From Stratiolaelaps scimitus (taxonomy: Eukaryota > Arthropoda > Arachnida > Mesostigmata > Laelapidae), in the NCBI GenBank assembly GCA_019614645.1, contig JABWDB010000001.1, forward strand, positions 1,860,001 through 1,924,000: 64,000 nucleotides of DNA, read 5' to 3'. The notes under the pieces were generated by a model. The model did not search any database and was not told the DNA's origin. It was given only the letters and a program-made list of their open reading frames with translations. Positions 1 through 11,416 of the stretch are shown piece after piece. Each line of letters begins with the position of its first letter. Within the stretch, counting starts at the first letter, position 1. Made by a program: the position numbers and the translations under genes.

Positions 1-1149
1 ATGACTATGCATTTGGTACGTCGGCCGTTGAGATCAGCGAGATAATAGCTTCAGCCTGTCGAAAAACTGCGTTCGCGGAATCACCCACGGCGACACCGGG
101 TGATTCAGCAGCCTGCATCACTTTCCATTTATTCGAATGAAAATACCGCCGTCCTGACAGCTCTCGTCCTCCCTTCCCGACTAAACGTTTGGTTCAATGC
201 TGAGGCAAACGTGTAGCCCAGTGATAGTGGCGCACTAGGTATTATCATGTTCTGATCAGCGACTCCACCCACACCGCTTACCGTCGGCACAATGGGAACG
301 CCTGGAGGCTGAGCCGCCGTGCGTACCCACAATCCCTATTCACTCGCCATGAGCCACCCCACCAGGAGGCCCGAGGGGGGGAGGGGGTTCAATCACCCAG
401 GTGGGTACCCCGTCATCGGAGCTCACCATGCCAGCCAGCCACGATGAGGCCAAGCCCACCTCTGTAAAAAGGGCGCAGTACACGCTAAACTCGGTTGTAC
501 TCGCTCCATAGAGGAAATTGTTTCTTTCTCTCGATGAATCATCGAGGTCTTCTACATTTTCAACCAGATCAAATTTGTGCCGGCAGAACCAAACTGCGCG
601 GCAAATTGCAGCGCCCAAAAAAAAGAGAGACAATTAACGCCGTTTAAGTTTGCTAGAGAGACTACACATCATTCAATGAACTCTCGACATGAAGCAATGC
701 ATCATCATTCAAACGTCGTACGTCTACGACGAGAGGATTCGTGAGGCGTCCGACCTTCACCAACATCTGTAGATGGCCGCTTCGATCTTCGACATTGTCA
801 TTCGATCGTAGAGAGCCGGATGAGTAGCGTACCCCATAAACTTTTCATATCTATTACGCTCATCAAAATAGGAAACCCAAGAAAATTATGTAACTGTCGC
901 GGCAGCAATGACTATTGATTTAGCTATCCTGTGTCGGCAGATGGGGTCAAAATCGACAATGGTTCTACGACCGAATATGTCTCATATTTTGTGGTCACTA
1001 TATCGTCGAGCAAACGTCGATTTCATCTCATTTGATTTCTCCTTACACTGTTCGTTTAATATTGTTAAAGACGTAATGTTAAAGTAATATAATATTGCCT
1101 AAGTATTTACTCAATTTATTATAATATATTAAACGTTACAATAGGTCGG
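1..1149. other. Gene-free stretch at left edge
   Basis: Only short frames without recognisable protein similarity or convincing splice structure. Two minus-strand frames (633-340 and 332-129) are discussed among the rejected items. Confidence 0.5.
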
Positions 1150-1217
1150 AATTTCTAGGGATTATGGGGGTTGGGGGGCGGGGGGGGGTGACGACGACAA
1201 TGTCCCGAGGAAGGCGA
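1150..1217 (-). mobile_element. Small fragment of the same LINE 3' end
   Basis: TTTCTAGGG, a G-run, then GACATT-like and GTCCCGAGGAAGGCG match 35662-35735. The shared segment covers the last LINE codons and the start of its 3' UTR. Confidence 0.6.
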
Positions 1218-1400
1218 AGGGACGAGAGTATCGTTGAAAACAGTCGAAGTCTATTTGAAACCGTGAACGGGCGAAAACTAAACACGGATGGGGTACGCCA
1301 ATGTAGGTAACTTAAATTGAGTTCGTCAAACAGGGGGTCTCGCCCTACAAACGCTTCAAATTAAAGTTCAACAGTTTCCAACGATACTCTCGTCCCTTCC
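1214..1400. repeat. Inverted repeat, about 27-bp arms 130 bp apart
   Basis: AAGGGACGAGAGTATCGTTG at about 1217-1237 recurs inverted at about 1378-1397 (CAACGATACTCTCGTCCCTT), with a few more pairs outside. The left arm begins right where the LINE fragment ends. Confidence 0.7.
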
Positions 1401-1899
1401 GCACGAGATGGAGCCGAGGCGGGAACTCCGCCGTGTCAAATTTTGCCAGCGATTCATCGGCTGCGCCAACAGTTTCGACGCAAGAAGTTCCTCTCCCGCT
1501 AAAAATATCATCGAGCTCGATCTGGTGTGTGGACCTTTCGGATATCGCTGAGATTTGCCGATGCGCACACCGAGGCGTGCAGTGGTTCGCTGATACAGGA
1601 TTCAAACGTTAGTCGATGTCCTCGACTCGTTGTCCTTATAATACTCTGGCTATGCAACATTCGAGCAGCTTCCGGTGTTCGATCACAACTCGGAATGTTA
1701 GATGTCCACTATCAGCAATCTGCGAGGTGTATCGATTCAATTCATACAACGACATACAGCAAATATATATATATATATATAATATATTCGCAAGAAATAA
1801 TGTACACATTGGCAAACTGGCCGACTGCATCTTACGCCTGAGTGTTATTGTATCGTGCTCAGCGAAGGGTCCCATTCGCTGTCTGTGTTAAAAAAGAGG

Positions 1900-1902
1900 T
1901 TA

Positions 1903-1942
<40 letters not shown>

Positions 1943-1961
1943 AATATATATATATTATAAT
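1900..1961. repeat. (TA)n-rich tract
   Basis: Interrupted TA repeats with AATATAAA breaks. Confidence 0.8.
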
Positions 1962-2099
1962 ACATCGAAATTATTTACACCAAGCGCGTCGCACGGAACG
2001 ATTACTTGTCTTTATTTTTCACTACCAAAATAATGCCTAAATAATTTCTACAGCGGTTGAGTGAGCTTACTGCAGCTCCATTCCTCAGAGTCACTATAA

Positions 2100-4513
2100 G
2101 TAGACGAGTCTGTGGACGTGCTGACACCACCACCACCCCAAGGGGGGGGCGCGCGCGCGCGAGCAAATAATGGATATAGAACCTTCCAGAGAAGCTACAC
2201 GGTATCGAGAACAATGAAGAGCATTCTGGGCTCAATCGCGGCAAATTCATACTCGTGACGCGCCCCCATCCTTGCCCGAGCTTCAATTCCGACGCAACCT
2301 TGGGCAGCCGTACGTATTCTACGCAGCCGTACGTGTGCGAATGTCGCTGTCGATGAGAGGTTAGAGGCAATGCCTCTAGGCGATTGTCGCGTTCTGTCGT
2401 GGTTCGTTCCCCGCATCTATCCACCATACTGTTAACTGCCGAGATGTGTCTCCCGGGAGAGCAGGGCTGGGAGCCAGCCGCCAACGAATGTCCATCCGTC
2501 CGTCCGTCCGTCCGTCCGAAAATGATATCTACCCACCCTCCAACTTGAGCGGTTGATGCTGCTGCTGTCACTGCTGGTGCTATGTATTTTTTTCACTTCT
2601 TGTCTGCTGATCATCGTTTCAATGTTGGCGCCACATCCTTGATACGTCACCTCTCGCGTTCCCTCTCCCACCTCTCGCCGAGCTGCTTCGAGCGGCCAGT
2701 TCAGCGGGTGGTGGTGGTGGTTCGCTTCTCGCCCGTTGCTGATGCTGGCGAGGCAATCGAGCGATCAACGGAGGCGCCGCCGCCGTCGTCGTCTGTGCCC
2801 GCCACCCAACGGAAGAAGCAGCTCCCAACGGCTGCTCCACAAACGCGAACACGCGACACAACCGAACAAGGGCCGCAGCGCAGCGCGACGGGCCAAACAC
2901 GGGCCTGGGTGAGATCATCCACCTGCTCCAGGAGTGGCCAGCTTTAGCCGGCATTGTGGCGAGGTCTCGCCCGTCCACCTCGAGCCGCCCAAAGTAGATA
3001 AAGATCTGTCAAGATCAGCTGATCTCGCTCTCGAGACGGCGAGGGAGAGATTGAGGATCCGATGTGGTCAGTTGCGTTAAATTGACCAAACGAAATTCGC
3101 GTGCGTTCGTGCGTGCGTGCTCTAGTGAATGAGAGTCTGCATTTGCCGCTCAGCTAGTCAGTCCGCCAGCCGTGGGTGCATGGACGTATGTATGCCTGCT
3201 GCTAATGTCGCATCGAGTACTCGGATATAGGAATTGTGCCGTTTGCGCCTACTGCTGCTACCACTAGCGATTACCACTGCAACTACCCGGTGCTGTGTCG
3301 TCTCTCGACAGACAAAATCCACGAAGCTCTTTAGCAGGAATTTCTCTCGCCCCCGTCGACTGGGCTCTATTAGCAGAAATCCCACTTAACTCCACGGCCG
3401 CTACACCACCGGCCTGTTGTGAGATCACGAAGCGGAGACAACGCACGAGGCACGTTTCCACTCACAAGAAAGGACGGGAGCGCGGAAACGCCGAGCCCGA
3501 CCGATCCAACAGCAGCAGCAAGCAAACAACCCCCTCTCTCGGCAGCTTGAGCTCTCTCGTCTACGTTCTGTCACAACACGGCCGCTGTCACAGCAGTATC
3601 AGCAGCAGCAGCAGCGGCAGGTGCCCGCTATACAGCACAACAGCGCACACTGCAGCCAGCGACCAGCTCATCGTCCATTCCGCGTTCGTTTTAGTGACAC
3701 CCCCCACTCGAGGCCGTTGAGCAGGAACGTTGGCTGTCGACGGATATCAGCAGCAGCAGCAGCAAGAGGCTCGTACGCGGAACACCGAGAACCGATGAGC
3801 GAATTTCGCGAGAGAGGAGTTCCACCGCACAGCTTCACACATTGCGGGCAGCGGCCGCGATTGTCGATGTGTATGCGAGCGTAATACGAGAGAGGGCGCA
3901 TATAGTTGTGTCTGTGTGTGTGTGTGTGTGCTGCATCATGATAATACATAATATCAGTTAGATAGCTAGCTGACCACCAACTGTTGCTGTGCTGCGTTCT
4001 CGTCACATCAAGAAGGAGTACACCCAGGCGGCGGCGGTCTCTGACGGCGTCTACAAGCCAAACAACAACATCGACGGCTTTCGGCTCCAGAGATCTCAAT
4101 CTGACCACCGCCTGACCGAAGAACCATCGTCTCAGTTTCCTCCTCTGCGTTTGTGGTCGTCGTTGGCTGAGAGCCGTTGGAGGCGCGGGCGTATCGGTGG
4201 CCGTTCGCATCCGCTGCTTGCTGGCTGGCTGGCCTGGTTGATATCGCCTAACATAGCTCGTTGGATGGTGCAACAGCGCTGGGTGTGTACAAACTACTCG
4301 GCGCCGCGCGCTCTGTGTCGGCTGTGGGGCAGGCTAACGGAGCACGCCGAGTGCACTGTCTTCACGCGCACCTGCTAACCATATCAGATTGTCGTGTAGT
4401 TTAATAACTTGTTTTGTTCGTCCCGTCATCCGTTTGCCTTTGTTTGATTGCACTGCTGCTGCTAGTGGTGGTGGTGGTGTGTGTCTCTGGTTGAGCCTTT
4501 CGTTGTTGTTCAG
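2100..4513 (+). promoter_or_regulatory. GC-rich, CAG-rich region upstream of CerS coding exon 1
   Basis: CpG- and CAG/CTG-rich DNA (AGCAGCAGCAGCAG near 3600 and 3750, a GT run near 3910-3931) with no conserved frame. The acceptor at 4513 implies an untranslated first exon somewhere upstream, most likely here. A TCAGT initiator-like site occurs at 3158, but no firm core promoter can be drawn. Confidence 0.35.
2494..2518. repeat. (CCGT)n microsatellite
   Basis: Six tetranucleotide units of CCGT, in the GC-rich region upstream of CerS. Confidence 0.8.
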
Positions 4514-4525
4514 TGCCCGACAAGA

Positions 4526-4719
4526 ATGGAGGCCGTCGTACAGGAGAAGTGGTCGACATTAAAGGAGTGGTTCTGGAATGAAGATGTCTGGCTTCCACCC
4601 GGCACCACATGGGCGCACATTAAAGACACCTCGAAAGTGAACTACGCCCAAATCGAACAGCTCTACCATGCATTCTACGTCGCCCTCATCCTCTTTCTAA
4701 TTCGCATTGTTGTTGAGAA
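4526..4719 (+). CDS. CerS: CerS coding exon 1: luminal N-terminus and first membrane helix
   Basis: Encodes residues 1-64 plus two bases of codon 65 (phase 2). It carries the N-terminal WLPPGTTWAHI-type segment and the hydrophobic stretch FYVALILFLIRIVV. The donor is GTAAGT at 4720. The exon probably begins at 4514 with about 12 nt of 5' UTR, because a pyrimidine/GTT-rich tract ends in CAG at 4511-4513. Confidence 0.92.
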
Positions 4720-4786
4720 GTAAGTACCGTGCGCTACCTAACAAGTAGAGTGAGTCACAAAGCAACTTCTTGAACACCTTCTTCTT

Positions 4787-4836
<50 letters not shown>

Positions 4837-7800
4837 GGTGTTTAACAACCTTGTATATATATATATTTATATATATATATATATACAGAAGTGTAGGTAG
4901 CCTGAAGCGGAACAGATGTACCACTGAGCATTCCCGGCATTTACGATCAGCGTAGTCACACTATTCTAGATATGCAACATGTTTTTACGATAATATAAAT
5001 TTACAATAATTATTAATACTAACCATCTCTCAAGGTGCATTGCTAGTTATCTATTTTTTGCTGGCTTCAATCGGTTTTACTTGGATGCTTAACGCTACGA
5101 TTCCCAGCATCATGCGCTACGATTCCCAGCATCATGCATGAGTCAATGCATGATTCATGCTCGATGGCAACAACAAGACCTTGCTACTCTGTGATAGCAT
5201 TAGCTGAGTGCGACGACTGAAATTATCCAACAAATAAATTCTATAATAATAGTACCTCTGCTACTAGACGCTGGATATTGTTGTTGAATTTCGTTCCTGT
5301 GATGGTTATTTCTGTATCATTGTGATCGTGACTTTTGTTATTGTTGACGTACTGAGTCAATTCATTACACTAAACATTTATATCCATTCCGAGATCAGTA
5401 GCGTGCTGTTCACGCGATCGCAGATTAAATCGCCTGCTGACATGAGCGACCAGTCTAAAGAGCAGTCGATTCGATGATCGCAGGTAGAAAGGATCGGTGT
5501 CTGATATTACAGGAATTGATTACCATTGATCAGGAATAGATGTATATTTAATCCTAATTTCGAGCCTCGGAATGTAATTACAACCGCTACGACTCGACGC
5601 TAGCTAGAAGATCCAGCGTATGTAGAGCCACAGTGGTCAGCGGTCATTATTGTCTAAACTTTCATGCTGCTTATAGCTAATGCCGATGTTGCTTTTGTGT
5701 CTATGGTCACCTGCAACCGATCTCGGTGGCTCGACGCTATTTTGCACGTACGCCCGTCTGTGTTCCAACATTCGCAGCGGCAGCTTCCACGAAGAGACAG
5801 GATCCGTAAGGGACACGCACATAGGTACACACATACGTCTAGCCTAACGGAGTGGCCAAGTCTCTATCGTTAGTCTCGTCTGCTGTCTGACAGACGACCT
5901 ATCATAGTCGGATCTCAGCATCTCGTTTCATCGTCATCTTAGCCTCTCTCTCTCTCAATATATATATATATATATATATATATTGAGAGAGAGAGAGATA
6001 TATATAGTTTTCCCGTCGTAATCGCCGGCTCCGTGGATTTGACGGACCACTCTGTTGCTTCGTTCGTCTGCAGCGTCAGTCGGTCGGGCGGTTCCGCGCC
6101 TCTTTTTTTGTTTTGTTTCCAGGCCGACTCTCAGACAACATCTGACGTCCACAGTATTGCTTTTTGTATTGCTTCGTAAGACGGACCCCTTTCAATGCAA
6201 ATGTGCAACGGTGGGGATCGAGCCCGTGCATCAGCTTGTCTCCTTCGGCGTGTAAGGCGCACACGAATGCACCACGCCACCGGGCTAAACTCCGCGGCTA
6301 GCTGGCGGTGGCCGCCCGGCCGGTAGGTTCGTCCGTGCGAGGAGCATGCGCTTATGACGATCACTTAGCAGTGACACTTTGGACCGGGCGCCAGCGCCTC
6401 TCTCTCTCTCTCTCCGGCCATCCCAGCGACCCATCAACCTACGGACCGACACTCCATAGTCAGTACTCAGCAGCAGCAGCAGCAACAGTGCCCGTAGGAA
6501 CGACGACACTTAAACGCCACGCAAGGGCAGGTCTTTGTTCAATTGTGTTGCTGCTAGTAGCTGCTGCCTCCCATATTGTTGCTGCTGCTGCGAGGTCGTG
6601 ATCCCGTGCTGAGCCAAGCTCAGCGAGCTGGTGCCAAGCTGTCACGCTGGTGGCAGTATATTTCTTCAAGTTGTCCTACGGAGCTGCTCAATTTGATGGT
6701 GTGGCCACTGGTATTGATTTGCCGGCGGACTAATCCATCTAGCAAAAACTAGATAGATAATGATCGTAATATTTGCTGTATCAAAAAACAACGAGAACAA
6801 CAGTCCTTCGACGGTGACCACCGCTGCTGCCGCTACAGCCGCCCAGTGACACCAAGGTGTAGCATTTCGTCAAACACTGATGTGATCTTTGATCCTGATT
6901 GCCTTGGTGATCCTAAAGATGAAATGGTTCACGGAGTCCAGTTTGGATAATCCCTAGCAGAAGTAGCCAGCTACGTCGAAGTGGTTGCTGTTGGCGGCGA
7001 TCATTTGCACTGAGAGTGGCTAGTGCTTCCTGAGGGAGCTTACTGCCGTTAAAGGCCGTTCGCTAAACGTATTTATTATTTTGAAGGAAGTTCAGTTGGC
7101 GAGGACCCAGTTGTGCTGGGTATACACCCCTACGCGTGGAACCGTAGCAGTGTTCTTTTTCGTTTCATACATATTTCGTTGTAATCTACGTAAGACGCAA
7201 CAATCTCGCCTTAAAATAAGCCGCACACGCACACACAATCCTTTCCGATCGTTGTGGCGACTGATGACTTGCTGTTGGATTAGCGGTATACTCCTCCAAC
7301 GATTAGTCATAGCTGTGAGGAAGGCTTGGCCGATGGTCATTGGCACTCGCTCACAAGAAAGCGATTTCACCGTTGCCTCTCCGATCGTATATATATATAT
7401 ATATATATATGTGTACATGTGTTCATTCACGTTCCTGCTTGATCATAAAATAATAGCAAACTGAACTATATTTCTAGGCGCCTATGCGTCAAACAATCGA
7501 AAAGAAAACGCGAACGCTTCTAAAGAACAAACAATTATAGCATGACCCTTAAATCAGGTTGGGCTCTTGTTTCCGCTATGAGGATAGTTCCATAGGAGGA
7601 ACGCTCGTGTTAGGTCGTGATTCGCCCCCCCCTCACTCGCTCTCTCGTTGTTCACGGTCTCACGAGGCCGACTGGCCAACTGGATGAATTGTCCACCCAT
7701 GATGACGTAAAGTCACTGACGAACAAATGATGGATAAACAAACAAACCGAAGAGAACATGATAGAATTGAATCCAGCATGCGAGCGTGATGCTCTGTGTG

Positions 7801-10800
7801 CATCACCCTCGCATGCTGGATTCAATGACCATGTTTTTTCGTGGACAGCTGCACCACCACCACCGCGACCGCCGCCGTGATCGACGCTTTCCATTACATT
7901 CTAACGTGGTCGAGCAGACGTAATACCCTCGACCGCCTGCAGCGACGGTGGCGTTGCCAATATGTATGTGTGTCTGTCCTGCCGCCTCCCCGTCTGTTCG
8001 TTCCTCTTGAATGGCAATGGGACCACGCTAAGGAGCCACGTGGCACGCTTGAAGAAATTTCTGCATTTCGTATACGGCCCGCGTTATATATATAGCAAAA
8101 AGAGACTTTGCTTGATATAATCACCGTAATGAAAGAGCGAGTACGTTGAAAAAATGAACGTCTGCATGCAGCCTCACGAGGCGCCAAAAGGCGCTGATAC
8201 GAATTTTCGTTGGGAACCATTCTCGTTCTAGTATCTGGTCGAACGTTGAACTCCTAAGAGCTCAACGTTGCTGGCTGAAATATGCTTTCAATGCTTCCCG
8301 CTTGTACTGACGCCGCCGATGTCTCGGTTACAGACCTAACAATGGCAAGGACGTCGTTATCACGGCGAGCGAGCTTCAGTCTCGAGGTGGATAAGACAAT
8401 TATGAGATGAGTGGGTCAAATCACCTTTCCGTGGGATCATTCGTGGGCAGGCTACCTTAACCCGCTACTGTTGACTCAGCATAGAAATGGCCCTCCGGAC
8501 AAGTGGCACACACAATGTTCTCTCGTTAATCGGTAGTTCGCGGTTTTTTGAACAACTGTGTGCTCGTGTTGGTACCGCTGCTTGTGCTGCGGAACGCTGC
8601 AGTTCCGCCCCCATCGGCATGATGGGAATGTTCTCGGCCAACAAAGCCTATAATACAGCCTGTCAATGTTCTGTATAAAAACTAAGTCTAACATTGAATT
8701 TGTCGAATTCAAAGAAAGCGATAAGGAGATTAAAAGATATCCACTCACTAAAATATGCCGCTTCTCGAAACTGAATGATTCTGATGTCAGTCCGTCCGAT
8801 AATGACTTCTGTTTGTCGCCATTTTTTTTGTTTGCCGTCGATCGTTATCTCATAAAGAGTCTGGGTGATGTTGTGTTCGGGTGTAAGTAAGTTTCGTCCC
8901 ATGTTTGTTAGAAGTTGGGAATGGATTATTATATCGGATTCACGCCTTCTGCAACGGGTTCTTCGCCGTCCTAATGGGATTTCAACGAGTTCGAAGCTCA
9001 GCTCTGCAAGAAGCTCTGCTGTTGATAAGGGCCGTGTTTGGCGGAAACATAGTTAACAAAAAATACAATAACTGTAACCATTCATTTCATTACCGCCATT
9101 TCATTATTATTATTATCTTGATGAGGGCTAGACGCTCTCAGCAGCAACGCACACCAACAATCTCAGTGTCCGGTAGAATAATAACTCTGATTGATTGTTC
9201 TGTTTAGGCCTGGTCTGGCTGGTTGCTACGTGTGAACTTAGCAAAAAGGCGCACAAGATGCGTAAGGTGTTTGTAATTATGCTATTTGAATTAAACACAC
9301 CGGCGACTCTTCCGTGCCGTCATTTGCATCACTCTGTTATTATTACGATGATACGCTCTGTGGTTATAAACGATCACGGGGAACGAACAAATCCTTGGGT
9401 GACATTCAGAATTTCCGCTGTGTAAGGCTTTCGGTCTAAGCCGTAGTATTGCTGTTCTTCGTAACGACGTTTAATTTTGTCATCAACGTCCGATTTATGT
9501 TCAGCCCGCAAAGCTATTGTAAAACAATAATACATTTGATTATCATAGTCCAATGACAATAATTTCGATTAAGTGAACATTGGGGAACCTTTCCACAAAG
9601 GTGAACTGGTTGCGAAACAAGCCAAAAACAAACTAACCGGCAATCGATTTATTCATGAATACCGTTCGATCGGTAAATAGAACAAATGACAAATTATTAT
9701 ACAATATAGAAAGAGCAGGCGATATTATAACGGATTCCTTAATTCTAGCTATCAGAGATAGCGATATTATAACGGATTCCTTAATTCTAGCTATCTTATA
9801 TATATATATAGATATATATATATATTTATGCAAGTTTTCCTCTTTCTCTCTCTCTCTCTCTCTCGAATGTATACTCGTCGGGTAGGATTGCCAGTCATAA
9901 CCCCGGTGGTAGAGGTAGCCCTGTTTATGGGTTGGACCTTTAACGGCTTCCTGTTTCGCTCCCGGTGCGCTACGTTCAGTAAACGTGGCTATTGTCAAAA
10001 GTGTTTTATGGGCCGGTAAATCGTATTAGCTGACTTCGAAGTGCGGAGAATCGTATACAGGGCGCTGCGTTTGACACTAGCGTGAACTCGTTAAAAAATA
10101 AGTTTGATTCAGTCTGAGTAAATGCCAGCTGGCAAATTTGCTTCGTAATAAAAAATGATGACACGAGCTGAACTCGCGGCAGTGCAACATTAAGTTACCG
10201 TGGGTTCGAATTTGGCTGGAACAGCTTTCGAATGACTTTCGTATGCGACGATGACTGTGGATGTTGATATTGTTTAGACGACGCTGTTCGAGTTCGTCGT
10301 ATTCCCTCCACAGCGTATTGTGAGGAGTGTGTGTTTATGTTGGAACAAAATCGTTTAAAGCTTAAATCGTTTTGAATTTATTGTTTTTGTCAAATTTGTG
10401 ATCGTTCTTCTGGTTCTCATGTGGCTGCACATGGATCCTTGCTATGAGTGGCATTCGTCACATAATATCGTGACACAACTGCAATCATTAGCATGATGTT
10501 AATTGCTTGTACCTTTTCTGCGGTGAACTCTATCAATCCAACACAAAAGGGATATAATATATTTCTTAAAGATGAGCCATCGGCTAACAACAACAACAAC
10601 GACAACATGGATTTTATCTGTGACTCCGGCTGCAACTGGCCACTTCATAGATTCCTCGATGATGTGCCAAGTCAGTTGGGGACATAGCGTGGCCGACAAA
10701 TGTGCGGCTTTTTCAGTTTGCTGATGTTTTTTTCTTCCCTCTGCTGCTAATTCGAATCAGTTCGACTGTGACGAAATTTGTCAGACCCCGGGAGGCCTCG

Positions 10801-11381
10801 GTCTCACAGCAAAGTGGTGCCACAAATCATCGGGAAACGACTCTTCCCTGCTTCCACAGATGACTGAAATTTAGAAGCGAATTTAGAAAACACAAGGAAA
10901 ACTATCGCGGTGGCATTTTCCAACAACCCGCCTTGGGGCCTATGACGATCCCCTTCATTTGACTACATCGGGGTCATGCGTTAAAAAAGTCCCCGAATCA
11001 CTTTGTTCGCCGTGGGCAGAACACATTCAAATGTGATTGTTTCGACTGTGGTCATTCGGCCGGCATAGCTTCAATGTTTCGGTAGAATTAACCGAACCGT
11101 CGATGCTATGATGATTTTAGTCAACTAGGGCTGGCTCTTACAGTCGGTAATGAACATCGACGCCATTGTTCGTTGTCGCTGGGATGTAGCCATTGAAATA
11201 TGACGATTGTAGAGCGATTGTACCATGTGCAGGCTGGGTCAACACTTGCTTAAATAACACGCTTCAACCAAGCAAACGGCGAAATTAACGAGGAATCTGT
11301 TAAGAAAAATAACAGAGGGATAGTTCAACAATTTGTGCAGTTTCCGATTCCATGCAAAACGAGCGTGGTGCACGACACGCA

Positions 11382-11416
<35 letters not shown>

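Noticed and set aside
129..633. Two adjacent minus-strand open frames, one Pro-rich (EPPPPLGPPGG), one with PPGVPIVPTVSGVGG
   Set aside because: Neither opens with ATG, they are in different frames with stops between, no family is recognisable and the splice sites needed to join them are poor. Could be a window-edge exon of another gene, but not supportable.
1345..1605. Minus-strand 86-aa frame
   Set aside because: No ATG context, an overlapping frame of equal quality, and no similarity; part of it is an inverted repeat arm.
9719..9795. Direct repeats with a short spacer, CRISPR-like at first sight
   Set aside because: Only two units with a 7-nt spacer in a eukaryotic intron; a plain tandem duplication.
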